Below, piece by piece: positions 1 to 7,136 of a stretch of DNA of 27,964 nt. The notes under the pieces were generated by a model, which was given only the letters and a program-made list of their open reading frames with translations, ran no database searches and had not been told where the DNA came from. The DNA is from Bacteroidota bacterium (GTDB lineage Bacteria; Bacteroidota; Bacteroidia; Flavobacteriales_D; Crocinitomicaceae), in NCBI GenBank assembly GCA_016866375.1, contig VGMK01000005.1:1-27964 (forward strand), in the 5' to 3' direction. Within the stretch, counting starts at the first letter, position 1; each line of letters begins with the position of its first letter. The translations under genes were made by a program, and so were the position numbers.

Positions 1-2
1 AG

Positions 3-950
3 TTATTTGATTTTCTTTTTAATTTCTTTGATTTGGAGTGCAAAGTAAGTCTTTTTTTTTGGATAAATCAAACATAATTGCTCATAAACGTAAATTGCTT
101 TTGGAAAATTTCCTTGAAGTTTAAAAATCTCAGCTAATGTTTCACTCACGGGCATTTTCTGTTCATCCAGGCTCTCTTTTGCTTTTTTAATCGGGGAGTA
201 AAATTCTTTTTTTGGTCTTTCAATAGTTTCGAAGGTTGGATTTTCAATTTCGTCGTGCGCTGAGATCTCTATATTTTTTGGAAAATTTAACCATTGGTTA
301 AAAGAAAACTCCTGATCTGCTAAATCTTTTTCATTTATCTCGATCAGGTTGTTTTTTAAAATTGGTGTTTTTTCAGCGGTTTTGAATTCTTCTTCTTGGT
401 TTGAATGAGCCGCTTCATGTTTCTTCTTTTGCTCAAGTTGAGCAATATGGTTTTCATTTTCAATGATATAACCGGTTTGCGCAGCACTTGCCTGGATTAA
501 TAATTCTACCTCATCTATTTGTTGATCTTTGGAATCAATTTCAACCCTATTTATACTCTCAAAATCTGTTGTTTCGTCTGATCTAGAGTCCTCACTAGAC
601 AATACGCAACTGGAATTATCCTCATGAATTTCAGCCTTGCTTACTTGACCACCCTGAATAACTCGCAGAACAGGTTCATTTGATTTGATATTTTCCTCCC
701 CGATTTTCTCCTTTTCCAGGCCATTTACTAATTGGTACAGTACGGACCTGTCAATAATGCGAATAGCTAAACGATTAAGTTCTTCCTGAAATCGCAAATC
801 TCCTCTGCGATGAAGTGATTCCAGGTACAAAATAGCCAATGAGGATGCGTAAGGAAAATATGAGACAACTTCCCGGAGTTCATCCGGGTCAATCTGCTTT
901 AGTTCAGATTTGTTTAAAAGTAATTTTTGTATTTTCTGCTTAGCAATCAT
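3..950 (-). CDS. TPR-like protein of unknown function, downstream of lptE
   Basis: A complete 315-residue protein of unknown function. Residues 1-80 are a helical block with a pattern like YFPYASSLAILYLESL followed by RRGDLRFQEELNRLAI. Residues about 85-255 are charged and low in complexity, rich in Glu, Asn and Ser, and look disordered. The last 45 residues resemble one tetratricopeptide unit (LAEIFKLQGNFPKAIYVYEQ, then LCLIYPKKKTYFALQI). There is no signal peptide or membrane segment, so it is probably cytoplasmic. Its ATG follows the lptE stop directly (TAGATG), so it is the last visible gene of the miaB operon. From memory, similar proteins sit beside lptE in other Bacteroidota. A scaffold role is possible but is only inference. 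Confidence 0.7.
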   Translation of the reverse strand: MIAKQKIQKLLLNKSELKQIDPDELREVVSYFPYASSLAILYLESLHRRGDLRFQEELNRLAIRIIDRSVLYQLVNGLEKEKIGEENIKSNEPVLRVIQGGQVSKAEIHEDNSSCVLSSEDSRSDETTDFESINRVEIDSKDQQIDEVELLIQASAAQTGYIIENENHIAQLEQKKKHEAAHSNQEEEFKTAEKTPILKNNLIEINEKDLADQEFSFNQWLNFPKNIEISAHDEIENPTFETIERPKKEFYSPIKKAKESLDEQKMPVSETLAEIFKLQGNFPKAIYVYEQLCLIYPKKKTYFALQIKEIKKKIK

Positions 951-1460
951 CTACCAATTTCCTAATAATTTATTTATCAAATCTTGCGCGAGTTGAGAAT
1001 TAATATCTTCAAGAAGCTGATTTTCAATGGATACTAAATTTGTGGATGCACTAAAGTCTGCAAAGCGGGTTGCACTTAAGTTCATAATGTCTTCTTTCGG
1101 GCTGCTTAAATTTATGGTGAATTGAACGCTGATTGTTAATCTATTTTGAACAGCGTTGTTGTTGTTTTGAATGGCAATTGGTAAAACTTGATAGTTTGTA
1201 ACCACGCCCTCAATGAATACCTCTCCTGCTCCTGTTGTTGTATTCAGTATAAGCCGCGTATTGTTTTGCAAAGCATCTTTTACATATTCAGTTAAATTTG
1301 CGTTGTAACTCAAAGGACAATTTGGGGCGGTAGATTCGAAGGTTTTTACAGAAAATGATTTCCATTCCTCAGGTGTCGACCCTTTATCTTTAAGTGAAAT
1401 ACTCATTGACTTACATCCTAGGATTGAGATTAGTAGTAAAATCAAACAGCATTTTTTCAT
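951..1460 (-). CDS. lptE: LptE-family LPS-assembly lipoprotein
   Basis: A 169-residue outer-membrane lipoprotein. The signal peptide ends in a lipobox (SILGC, acylated Cys16). The mature part fits the Bacteroidota LptE family: a SISLKD start, a PNCPLSYNANLTEYVKDAL helix, a NTRLILNTTTGAGEVFIEG strand region and a C-terminal helix ending in LINKLLGNW. In characterised bacteria LptE plugs the LptD barrel and helps insert lipopolysaccharide into the outer leaflet. lptD is not in this window. The gene starts one base after the stop of the sigma-54 activator and abuts the next gene, so it is co-transcribed and possibly translationally coupled. Assignment is from sequence pattern plus gene order; LptE families diverge strongly, so moderate caution applies. 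Confidence 0.75.
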   Translation of the reverse strand: MKKCCLILLLISILGCKSMSISLKDKGSTPEEWKSFSVKTFESTAPNCPLSYNANLTEYVKDALQNNTRLILNTTTGAGEVFIEGVVTNYQVLPIAIQNNNNAVQNRLTISVQFTINLSSPKEDIMNLSATRFADFSASTNLVSIENQLLEDINSQLAQDLINKLLGNW

Positions 1461-1461
1461 T

Positions 1462-2715
1462 TCATAAAAATCCTAAGTTAAACTCTTTTATCTTTCTGTA
1501 GAGTGTTCGTTCTGAAATTCCAAGTTCAGCTGCCGCATATTTTCTTTTCCCTCTATGTTTCTCAAGTGCTTTTTTAATAAACTCTTTTTCCCTGTCCTCC
1601 AGGCTTAACGACTCCTCGTATTCTTCATGATGCTCAAACTTGTCTACTTGGCTTGTCAAACTTACTCTCTGGTCTATTGGGGCTGGCAATGCGCGACCGG
1701 TTTCAATAGAAGCGAGATTACCTGATTGAACTTCACCATAAAACCTGTTCAGTACCTCGGTTTGATCTGCATTAAGTTGAACACCAATTCCTTGAGTCAG
1801 AACCTCTAGCACTAATTTTTTCAAATCAGTCAGGTCTTTTTTCATATCAAATAGGAACTTGTACATTAATTCCCGCTCTGAAAAATTTTCGGCATTCGCT
1901 TGTGTTTGGAGAATTGGCACCTTCTCTGTTGGTTTCGGCAGATAAGATGCCAGTATAAATTCATCAATTTCTCTTGAAGTTTCTATTACGGATAATTGCT
2001 CCACAAGATTTTTCAGTTGTCGGACATTACCTGGCCAACTGTATTGGGATAAGAGGACGACCGCATCCTCTGTCAATTTGACCGCTGGCATTCTATATTT
2101 CTCAGCACAATCGTGCGAGAATTTTCTAAAAAGTAGGTGAATATCTTCTTGTCTGTTTCTGAGAGAGGGGAGTTGAATTGGAACCGTATTAAGTCTGTAA
2201 TAAAGATCCTCTCTAAATTTCCCTGAAGCAATCGCATGATGCATATTTTCATTCGTTGCAGCAACAACTCTCACATTAGTTTTCATCACTTTTGATGATC
2301 CAACTCTTATGAATTGACCTGTTTCAAGGACGCGTAGCAACCGAACTTGAGTTTGCATTGGGAGTTCTGCGACCTCATCTAAAAAAATTGTCCCGCCGTT
2401 TGCAACTTCAAAATACCCTTGTCTACTTCCGCTGGCGCCTGTAAAAGATCCTTTTTCGTGACCAAATAATTCTGAATCGATTGTTCCCTCTGGGATTGCT
2501 CCACAATTCACAGCAATATATTCTTTGTGTTTTCGTGCACTCAATTGATGTATTACTTGCGGAATAATCTCTTTTCCAGTTCCACTTTCTCCGGTCACTA
2601 ATACAGAGATATCGGTAGGAGCAACCTGAATAGCCACCTCTAGCCCACGATTAAGAAGAGGCGTGTTCCCAATAATTCCAAAACGCTGTTTAACTTGTTG
2701 AAGATTCATTTTCAT
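1462..2715 (-). CDS. sigma-54-dependent transcriptional activator without a sensor domain
   Basis: A 417-residue bacterial enhancer-binding protein. The AAA+ domain begins almost at the N-terminus: Walker A GESGTGKE (about 42-49), the sigma-54 contact loop as GSFTGA (89-94; the usual form is GAFTGA), Walker B GGTIFLDE (107-114) and an FREDLYYRLN segment. A Gln/Glu-rich linker leads to a Fis-type helix-turn-helix in the last 42 residues (AAAELGISERTLYRKIKEF). There is no receiver, GAF or PAS domain, so activity must be controlled by expression or by a partner protein. I chose the ATG at 2715 because it overlaps the miaB stop as ATGA; longer starts run into miaB. Its targets are unknown. The family and the ATP-dependent remodelling of RNA polymerase-sigma-54 are well established. 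Confidence 0.88.
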   Translation of the reverse strand: MKMNLQQVKQRFGIIGNTPLLNRGLEVAIQVAPTDISVLVTGESGTGKEIIPQVIHQLSARKHKEYIAVNCGAIPEGTIDSELFGHEKGSFTGASGSRQGYFEVANGGTIFLDEVAELPMQTQVRLLRVLETGQFIRVGSSKVMKTNVRVVAATNENMHHAIASGKFREDLYYRLNTVPIQLPSLRNRQEDIHLLFRKFSHDCAEKYRMPAVKLTEDAVVLLSQYSWPGNVRQLKNLVEQLSVIETSREIDEFILASYLPKPTEKVPILQTQANAENFSERELMYKFLFDMKKDLTDLKKLVLEVLTQGIGVQLNADQTEVLNRFYGEVQSGNLASIETGRALPAPIDQRVSLTSQVDKFEHHEEYEESLSLEDREKEFIKKALEKHRGKRKYAAAELGISERTLYRKIKEFNLGFL

Positions 2716-4136
2716 AGGTATTCTTGAACTTTTCCGAGTAAGGTTGCTGAGGTGCATTCTTCAATTCTAACCAATACATAGCTGCCTTTTTTTGCTTTTT
2801 CTTTGGGGAAAACCACCATTGAATTTCTGTCATTTCTCCCACAGAAAAAATTTTCCGATCTTTTCGATGGGCCTTCAACAAGCACTTTTTGAATAGTGCC
2901 TATTTGCCGCTGGTGTGATTTTAACGAGTGCCCCAATTGTTTATCGATGATTTCGTTTAACCTTTTTCCTTTCAATTCATCTGGAACATCGTCTTTAAAT
3001 TTGCGTTCTGCTAATGTTTTCGGTCTCTCAGAGTATTTAAACATGTAAGCAAAATCGAATTCAACGCGCTCCATCAAGCTTAATGTATCCTGGTGTTCCT
3101 CCTCTGTTTCACCACAAAAACCAGTAATTATATCAGTGGAGATGGCACAATCTGGAATGATACGTTTGATTGCATCAATTCTACCAAGATACCACTCTCG
3201 ACTGTATCCACGGTTCATGCGATACAATACATTCGTGTTGCCTGACTGGACAGGAAGATGAATGTAAGGACAAATATTCTGATATTTGGCTATTACCTCC
3301 AAAACTTCATCTGTCATGTCTTTTGGGTGTGAAGTGCTAAAGCGCACACGCAATTGTGGAGACACTTGAGCGACTTTCTCCATCAGTTGTGAAAAATTAG
3401 TTGTCGGTTTGGTGCCATCTTTTATTTCTCCCTTGGACGTTATATTCCATCTGTACGAATCGACATTTTGGCCCAATAAGGTGACTTCGCGATATCCTTT
3501 TTCATATAAATCTTTGCATTCAGTTAGAATTGTTTCTGGATCTCTAGATCTTTCTCTCCCTCGAGTAAAAGGCACTACGCAGAAAGAACACATGTTGTCG
3601 CAACCACGTGTTATTGTAACAAAAGCACTAACGCCTCCTTGGTCCAGTCTCACGGGTGAAATATCGGCGTATGTTTCGTCTCTTGAGAGTAAAACATTAA
3701 CGGCTTTCTGTCCCGTTCCAACTTCATCAATTAGGTTTGGTAAATCCCGATATGCATCTGGACCTGCGACCAAATCCACGAGTTTTTCCTCCTCAAGAAG
3801 TGACTTTTTAAGGCGTTCTGCCATACAACCTAAAATTCCTATCACCAACTCAGGGTGTTCGTCTTTCTTTTTTCTAAAATCAGATAAACGGTTACGGACT
3901 CTTATTTCTGCGTTTTCACGAATCGAACATGTGTTCAACAAGATAACGTCAGCCTCTTCGATGTTTCTTGTGGTGGAAAAACCTTCGTTTGCCATTATAG
4001 ACGCAACTACTTCACTATCAGAAAAATTCATTTGACAGCCGTAACTTTCTAGGTAAAGTTTTTTACCCTCGTCTTTAATGTTGCTTAACTCAATTGCCTC
4101 GCCTTGTCTGCTCTCGTCAAAAACTTTATTCTCCAC
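2712..4136 (-). CDS. miaB: tRNA-2-methylthio-N6-isopentenyladenosine37 synthase MiaB
   Basis: A radical-SAM methylthiotransferase that adds a methylthio group to i6A37 of tRNAs reading UNN codons. The N-terminal domain has the cluster cysteines in LYLESYGCQMNFSDSE, LLNTCSIRENAE and GILGCMAERLK. The radical-SAM motif is RGCDNMCSFC (CxxxCxxC). A C-terminal TRAM-like domain contains the MiaB-typical RSENFFCGRNDRNSMVVF. No ATG precedes the first cysteine: candidate starts are TTG at 4145, TTG at 4139 and GTG at 4136. I prefer GTG 4136 (474 aa) because the predicted transcription start near 4150 leaves almost no leader for 4145. It is the first gene of the minus-strand operon. The RGRERSR stretch after the cluster and the TRAM form favour MiaB over RimO or MtaB. 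Confidence 0.93.
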   Translation of the reverse strand: MENKVFDESRQGEAIELSNIKDEGKKLYLESYGCQMNFSDSEVVASIMANEGFSTTRNIEEADVILLNTCSIRENAEIRVRNRLSDFRKKKDEHPELVIGILGCMAERLKKSLLEEEKLVDLVAGPDAYRDLPNLIDEVGTGQKAVNVLLSRDETYADISPVRLDQGGVSAFVTITRGCDNMCSFCVVPFTRGRERSRDPETILTECKDLYEKGYREVTLLGQNVDSYRWNITSKGEIKDGTKPTTNFSQLMEKVAQVSPQLRVRFSTSHPKDMTDEVLEVIAKYQNICPYIHLPVQSGNTNVLYRMNRGYSREWYLGRIDAIKRIIPDCAISTDIITGFCGETEEEHQDTLSLMERVEFDFAYMFKYSERPKTLAERKFKDDVPDELKGKRLNEIIDKQLGHSLKSHQRQIGTIQKVLVEGPSKRSENFFCGRNDRNSMVVFPKEKAKKGSYVLVRIEECTSATLLGKVQEYL

Positions 4137-4155
4137 CAAATACAAATATTATTGG

Positions 4156-4186
4156 CAAAAATAAAGAATTACTTATGACTGACAAA
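4156..4186 (-). promoter_or_regulatory. Bacteroidota-type promoter for miaB operon
   Basis: Read on the minus strand, TTTG (4183-4186) is followed after exactly 19 bases by TATTTTTG (4156-4163). This matches the Bacteroidota -33 TTTG / -7 TAnnTTTG consensus. The transcription start would fall near 4149-4151, about 14 bases before the GTG at 4136. It is the only promoter I see for the four minus-strand genes. Confidence 0.7.
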
Positions 4187-4207
4187 ATGGCACATAGAAA
4201 AAATAAT

Positions 4208-4259
4208 GTTTAATAGCATGCTTTTAAACAAATTTGTTAACCAAAGGTTAATAGTATGC
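4208..4259. repeat. imperfect 14-bp direct repeat in miaB-topA intergenic region
   Basis: GTTTAATAGCATGC (4208-4221) and GGTTAATAGTATGC (4246-4259) match at 12 of 14 positions and lie 38 bp apart. They bracket the two palindromic elements in the same stretch. This could be a pair of protein-binding sites, or chance in AT-rich DNA. Confidence 0.45.
4227..4251. promoter_or_regulatory. adjacent palindromes, candidate operator
   Basis: AACAAATTTGTT (4227-4238) is a perfect 12-bp palindrome. It runs into TTAACC-AAA-GGTTAA (4237-4251), a perfect 6-bp inverted repeat. A related element, AACAA-N5-TTGTT (4305-4319), shares AAATTTGTT with the first palindrome and covers the predicted topA -7 box. The arrangement suggests a regulator binding between the two divergent promoters. 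No known factor is recognised. Confidence 0.35.
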
Positions 4260-4284
4260 GATTGACAAAAAACTCATATTAGTT

Positions 4285-4317
4285 TTTGTTTTTTCCACTT
4301 TATTAACAATAAATTTG
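4285..4317 (+). promoter_or_regulatory. predicted topA promoter
   Basis: TTTG (4285-4288) and TAAATTTG (4310-4317, an exact TAnnTTTG) are separated by 21 bases, slightly longer than the usual 19. Transcription would start near 4323, about 13 bases before the topA ATG at 4336. This argues against the TTG start at 4315. Confidence 0.5.
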
Positions 4318-4335
4318 TTGTCAAAAATCGAGAAA

Positions 4336-6657
4336 ATGTCAAAAAATCTTGTTATTGTAGAATCCCCTGCCAAAGCCAAAACCATAGAAAGTTATTTGGG
4401 AAAAGACTTTGTGGTGAAATCGAGTTTTGGACATGTTCGGGATCTATCCAAAAAGGGGCTATCGATTGATTTAAGTAATTCCTACACCCCGGATTATGAG
4501 GTTAGTTCCGATAAAAAGCAAGTAGTTTCAGAATTGAAAAAATTTGCAAAAAATGCAGAAATCGTATGGTTAGCAACGGACGAAGACAGAGAGGGTGAGG
4601 CAATTTCCTGGCATTTATACGAAACTTTAGAGCTCTCAAAAAAAGAAACCAGAAGAATAACGTTTAACGAAATAACTAAATCGGCCATTCTTAAAGCCAT
4701 AGAAAAGCCGCGTGCCATCAATAAAGAATTAGTTGATGCCCAACAAGCAAGGCGCGTATTGGACCGCATTGTAGGATTTGAACTATCACCAATTTTGTGG
4801 AGAAAAGTGCGTCCGAGTTTGTCTGCAGGGCGGGTTCAATCGGTAGCCGTTCGACTCATTGTAGACAGAGAACGAGAAATCGATAAATTTAATTCCTCGG
4901 GTTTCTTTCGAATCAATGGCATTTTTCGATGCGCTAATGGTTCGTTGAAAGCAGAACTAAGCTCGCAGTTATCTAATAAAGAAGAGGCGCTATCGTTGCT
5001 TTCTATTTGCCAAAATACTTCGTTTCTCATTGATGATGTTCAAGTAAAACCTGCCACGCGTTATCCATCAGCCCCGTTCACTACCTCCACACTTCAACAG
5101 GAGGCAAGTTTAAAATTAGGATTTTCGGTCACAAAAACGATGAGTGTGGCACAACGTCTATACGAGTTTGGAAAAATTACTTACATGCGAACCGATTCAG
5201 TTAATCTATCTGAAACTGCCATGAATTCAGCCCGTCAAAGCATTGAGTCTTTTTATGGGAGTTCCTATTCGAAGCCGTCCAAATACACAACCAAATCTGC
5301 GGGTGCTCAAGAAGCTCACGAAGCGATACGTCCTACAGACTTTAAAGTACAAACAATTCCAGGAGATCGCGACGAACAACGCCTTTATGAGTTGATTTGG
5401 AAAAGAGCGATAGCAAGTCAAATGGCGCCCGCTCAACTGCAGCGTACAACAATAAAAATTGGTGGTTTGCCGAATACTGCGCATTATTTCGTTGCTCAAG
5501 GTGAAGTTATCATTTTTGATGGATTCTTAAAAGTTTATTTAGAATCAAATACCGAGGATTCCGAGGAGGACGAAGAGCGTCTTCTGCTCCCAAAGGTTCA
5601 GGTAGGTGAAGCATTATTGAAAGAAAAAATAACAGCCATTGAAAGGTTTACGAGGCCTCCTTCTCGCTATGTAGAAGCATCATTGGTAAAAAAGTTGGAG
5701 GAATTGGGCATTGGACGACCCTCTACTTATGCACCCACGATTTCAACAATTCAAAAAAGGGGTTATGTGCAAAAAAATGAACGCGAGGGAGAAATTAGAA
5801 CGTATGATTTCTTAGAATTAGTTGGAAGTCAGATTACCGAGACAGAGAGGCAGGAAACAACCGGAAAGGAACGTAACAAGCTATCTCCAACTGATATGGG
5901 AATAGTGGTAACAGATTTTTTAACTCAGCACTTCGAGAGCATCATGGATTACCAATTCACCGCAAAGGTAGAGGCCGAATTTGATGAAATAGCATCTGGA
6001 AAAATTGATTGGAAATCGATGATTGATGAATTCTATGTTCCTTTTCACAACAATGTAGAAAATACCATGGAAACCTCTGACCGGGCCACAGGTGAAAGAG
6101 TGCTTGGCATTCATCCAACGAATGGTCGAAAGGTTATTGCTCGCATTGGAAAATTTGGACCTATGGTGCAAATTGGAGATGAAAAAGATGATGGGATTAA
6201 ACCTAAATTTGCTTCCATACCGAAGAATAAAGCTATTCACACAATGACGCTTGAAGAGGCACTCGAACTATTTAAATTACCAAGAATTCTTGGTGAAAAG
6301 GATGGGGTTGAGGTAAGGGCAAATGCGGGAAAATTTGGTCCATATGTTCAGCTAGGAAAAATTTTTGCATCCATTCCGAAGGAGGAAGATGTCACAACAA
6401 TCAGTTTAGAAAGAGCACTAGCATTAATTGCTGAAAAGGTTGAAATTGACGCAAGAAAAATTGTTAAGACATTCCCTGAACGTGAGGACATACACCTTTT
6501 GAATGGCAAATATGGAGCATATCTCAAAATTGGAAATAATAATTACAAACTGCCCAAGAATAAATCAGTCGAGGAATTGACATTAGAGGATTGTATCGAA
6601 ATTGCTGAAAACCAAAATAAAACAAGTAAATTTAAAAAGACTTCTAAGAAAAAATAG
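4336..6657 (+). CDS. topA: DNA topoisomerase I (type IA)
   Basis: A 773-residue type IA topoisomerase that relaxes negative supercoils by single-strand passage. The Toprim domain holds Glu9 (LVIVESPAKAKT) and the metal-binding acidic motif in TDEDREGE (81-88). The catalytic tyrosine is Tyr283 in ITYMRTDSVNLS. Conserved SAGRVQSVAVRLIVDRE and GIGRPSTYAPTI segments follow. The C-terminus lacks the four-cysteine zinc fingers of E. coli TopA. It carries three repeats with GKFGPMVQIG, GKFGPYVQLG and GKYGAYLKIG cores, each followed by an IPKNK/LPKNK-like segment, then a Lys-rich tail. The ATG at 4336 gives the family-typical MSKNLVIVESPAKAKT; the in-frame TTG at 4315 lies inside the predicted promoter. 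Confidence 0.96.
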   Translation: MSKNLVIVESPAKAKTIESYLGKDFVVKSSFGHVRDLSKKGLSIDLSNSYTPDYEVSSDKKQVVSELKKFAKNAEIVWLATDEDREGEAISWHLYETLELSKKETRRITFNEITKSAILKAIEKPRAINKELVDAQQARRVLDRIVGFELSPILWRKVRPSLSAGRVQSVAVRLIVDREREIDKFNSSGFFRINGIFRCANGSLKAELSSQLSNKEEALSLLSICQNTSFLIDDVQVKPATRYPSAPFTTSTLQQEASLKLGFSVTKTMSVAQRLYEFGKITYMRTDSVNLSETAMNSARQSIESFYGSSYSKPSKYTTKSAGAQEAHEAIRPTDFKVQTIPGDRDEQRLYELIWKRAIASQMAPAQLQRTTIKIGGLPNTAHYFVAQGEVIIFDGFLKVYLESNTEDSEEDEERLLLPKVQVGEALLKEKITAIERFTRPPSRYVEASLVKKLEELGIGRPSTYAPTISTIQKRGYVQKNEREGEIRTYDFLELVGSQITETERQETTGKERNKLSPTDMGIVVTDFLTQHFESIMDYQFTAKVEAEFDEIASGKIDWKSMIDEFYVPFHNNVENTMETSDRATGERVLGIHPTNGRKVIARIGKFGPMVQIGDEKDDGIKPKFASIPKNKAIHTMTLEEALELFKLPRILGEKDGVEVRANAGKFGPYVQLGKIFASIPKEEDVTTISLERALALIAEKVEIDARKIVKTFPEREDIHLLNGKYGAYLKIGNNNYKLPKNKSVEELTLEDCIEIAENQNKTSKFKKTSKKK

Positions 6658-6686
6658 TAGCTCGGATTAATTCATATATTTGTGTT

Positions 6687-7133
6687 ATGAATGGTAGTGT
6701 GAATAAGGTAATATTAATTGGTAATTTGGGCAAAGATCCAGAGGTGAGAAGGTTGGAAAACGGAGCAGTAATAGCCTCTTTTCCATTGGCAACATCTGAG
6801 GTATACACGGATAAAAGTACAGGAGACAAAAAAGAGATAACCGATTGGCACGACATTGTTCTTTGGAGGGGTTTAGCTGAAATCGCTGAAAAATATATTC
6901 GAAAGGGAACAAAAATATACGTGGAAGGACGTTTAAAAAAACGTTCATGGCAAGATAAAGAAGGAAATATGCGCTATGCAACTGAAGTGTTAGGTGACGA
7001 CGTTACTATACTTAGTCGGGTAGAGGGAAATGATCGTAATGCCCAACCTCCGTATTCACAAGATAACAGGCCGACAGCACCTAGTCCACTTACTGATTTG
7101 AGCGAAAGTTCTGACGATTCCGCTCCGTTTTAA
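6687..7133 (+). CDS. ssb: single-stranded DNA-binding protein
   Basis: A 148-residue SSB. Residues 1-110 form the OB fold (VNKVILIGNLGKDPEVR, then DWHDIVLWRGLAEIAEKYI and KGTKIYVEGRLKKRSWQDK). A polar linker ends in the acidic tip SDDSAPF, which in this family docks DNA repair and replication proteins. The protein coats single-stranded DNA during replication and recombination. It begins 29 bases after topA and ends three bases before gldE. That ssb-gldE-gldD order is familiar from gliding Bacteroidota, so its position reflects lineage rather than a role in gliding. Confidence 0.95.
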   Translation: MNGSVNKVILIGNLGKDPEVRRLENGAVIASFPLATSEVYTDKSTGDKKEITDWHDIVLWRGLAEIAEKYIRKGTKIYVEGRLKKRSWQDKEGNMRYATEVLGDDVTILSRVEGNDRNAQPPYSQDNRPTAPSPLTDLSESSDDSAPF

Positions 7134-7136
7134 GCT

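Noticed and set aside
3409..4035. 208-residue open frame on the plus strand opposite miaB
   Set aside because: It lies wholly antisense to miaB, has Ser-rich composition typical of a reverse frame, and no promoter or recognisable domain.
4140..4335. Sigma-54 promoter sites (TGGCAC-N5-TTGC) near the activator operon
   Set aside because: TGGCAC occurs near 4189 but no TTGC stands at the right distance; I found no acceptable -24/-12 pair in the intergenic regions I read.
6675..6682. TATATTTG as a promoter for ssb
   Set aside because: It matches the -7 box but lies only four bases before the ATG and has no TTTG at -33, so it would require a leaderless message; topA read-through is simpler.
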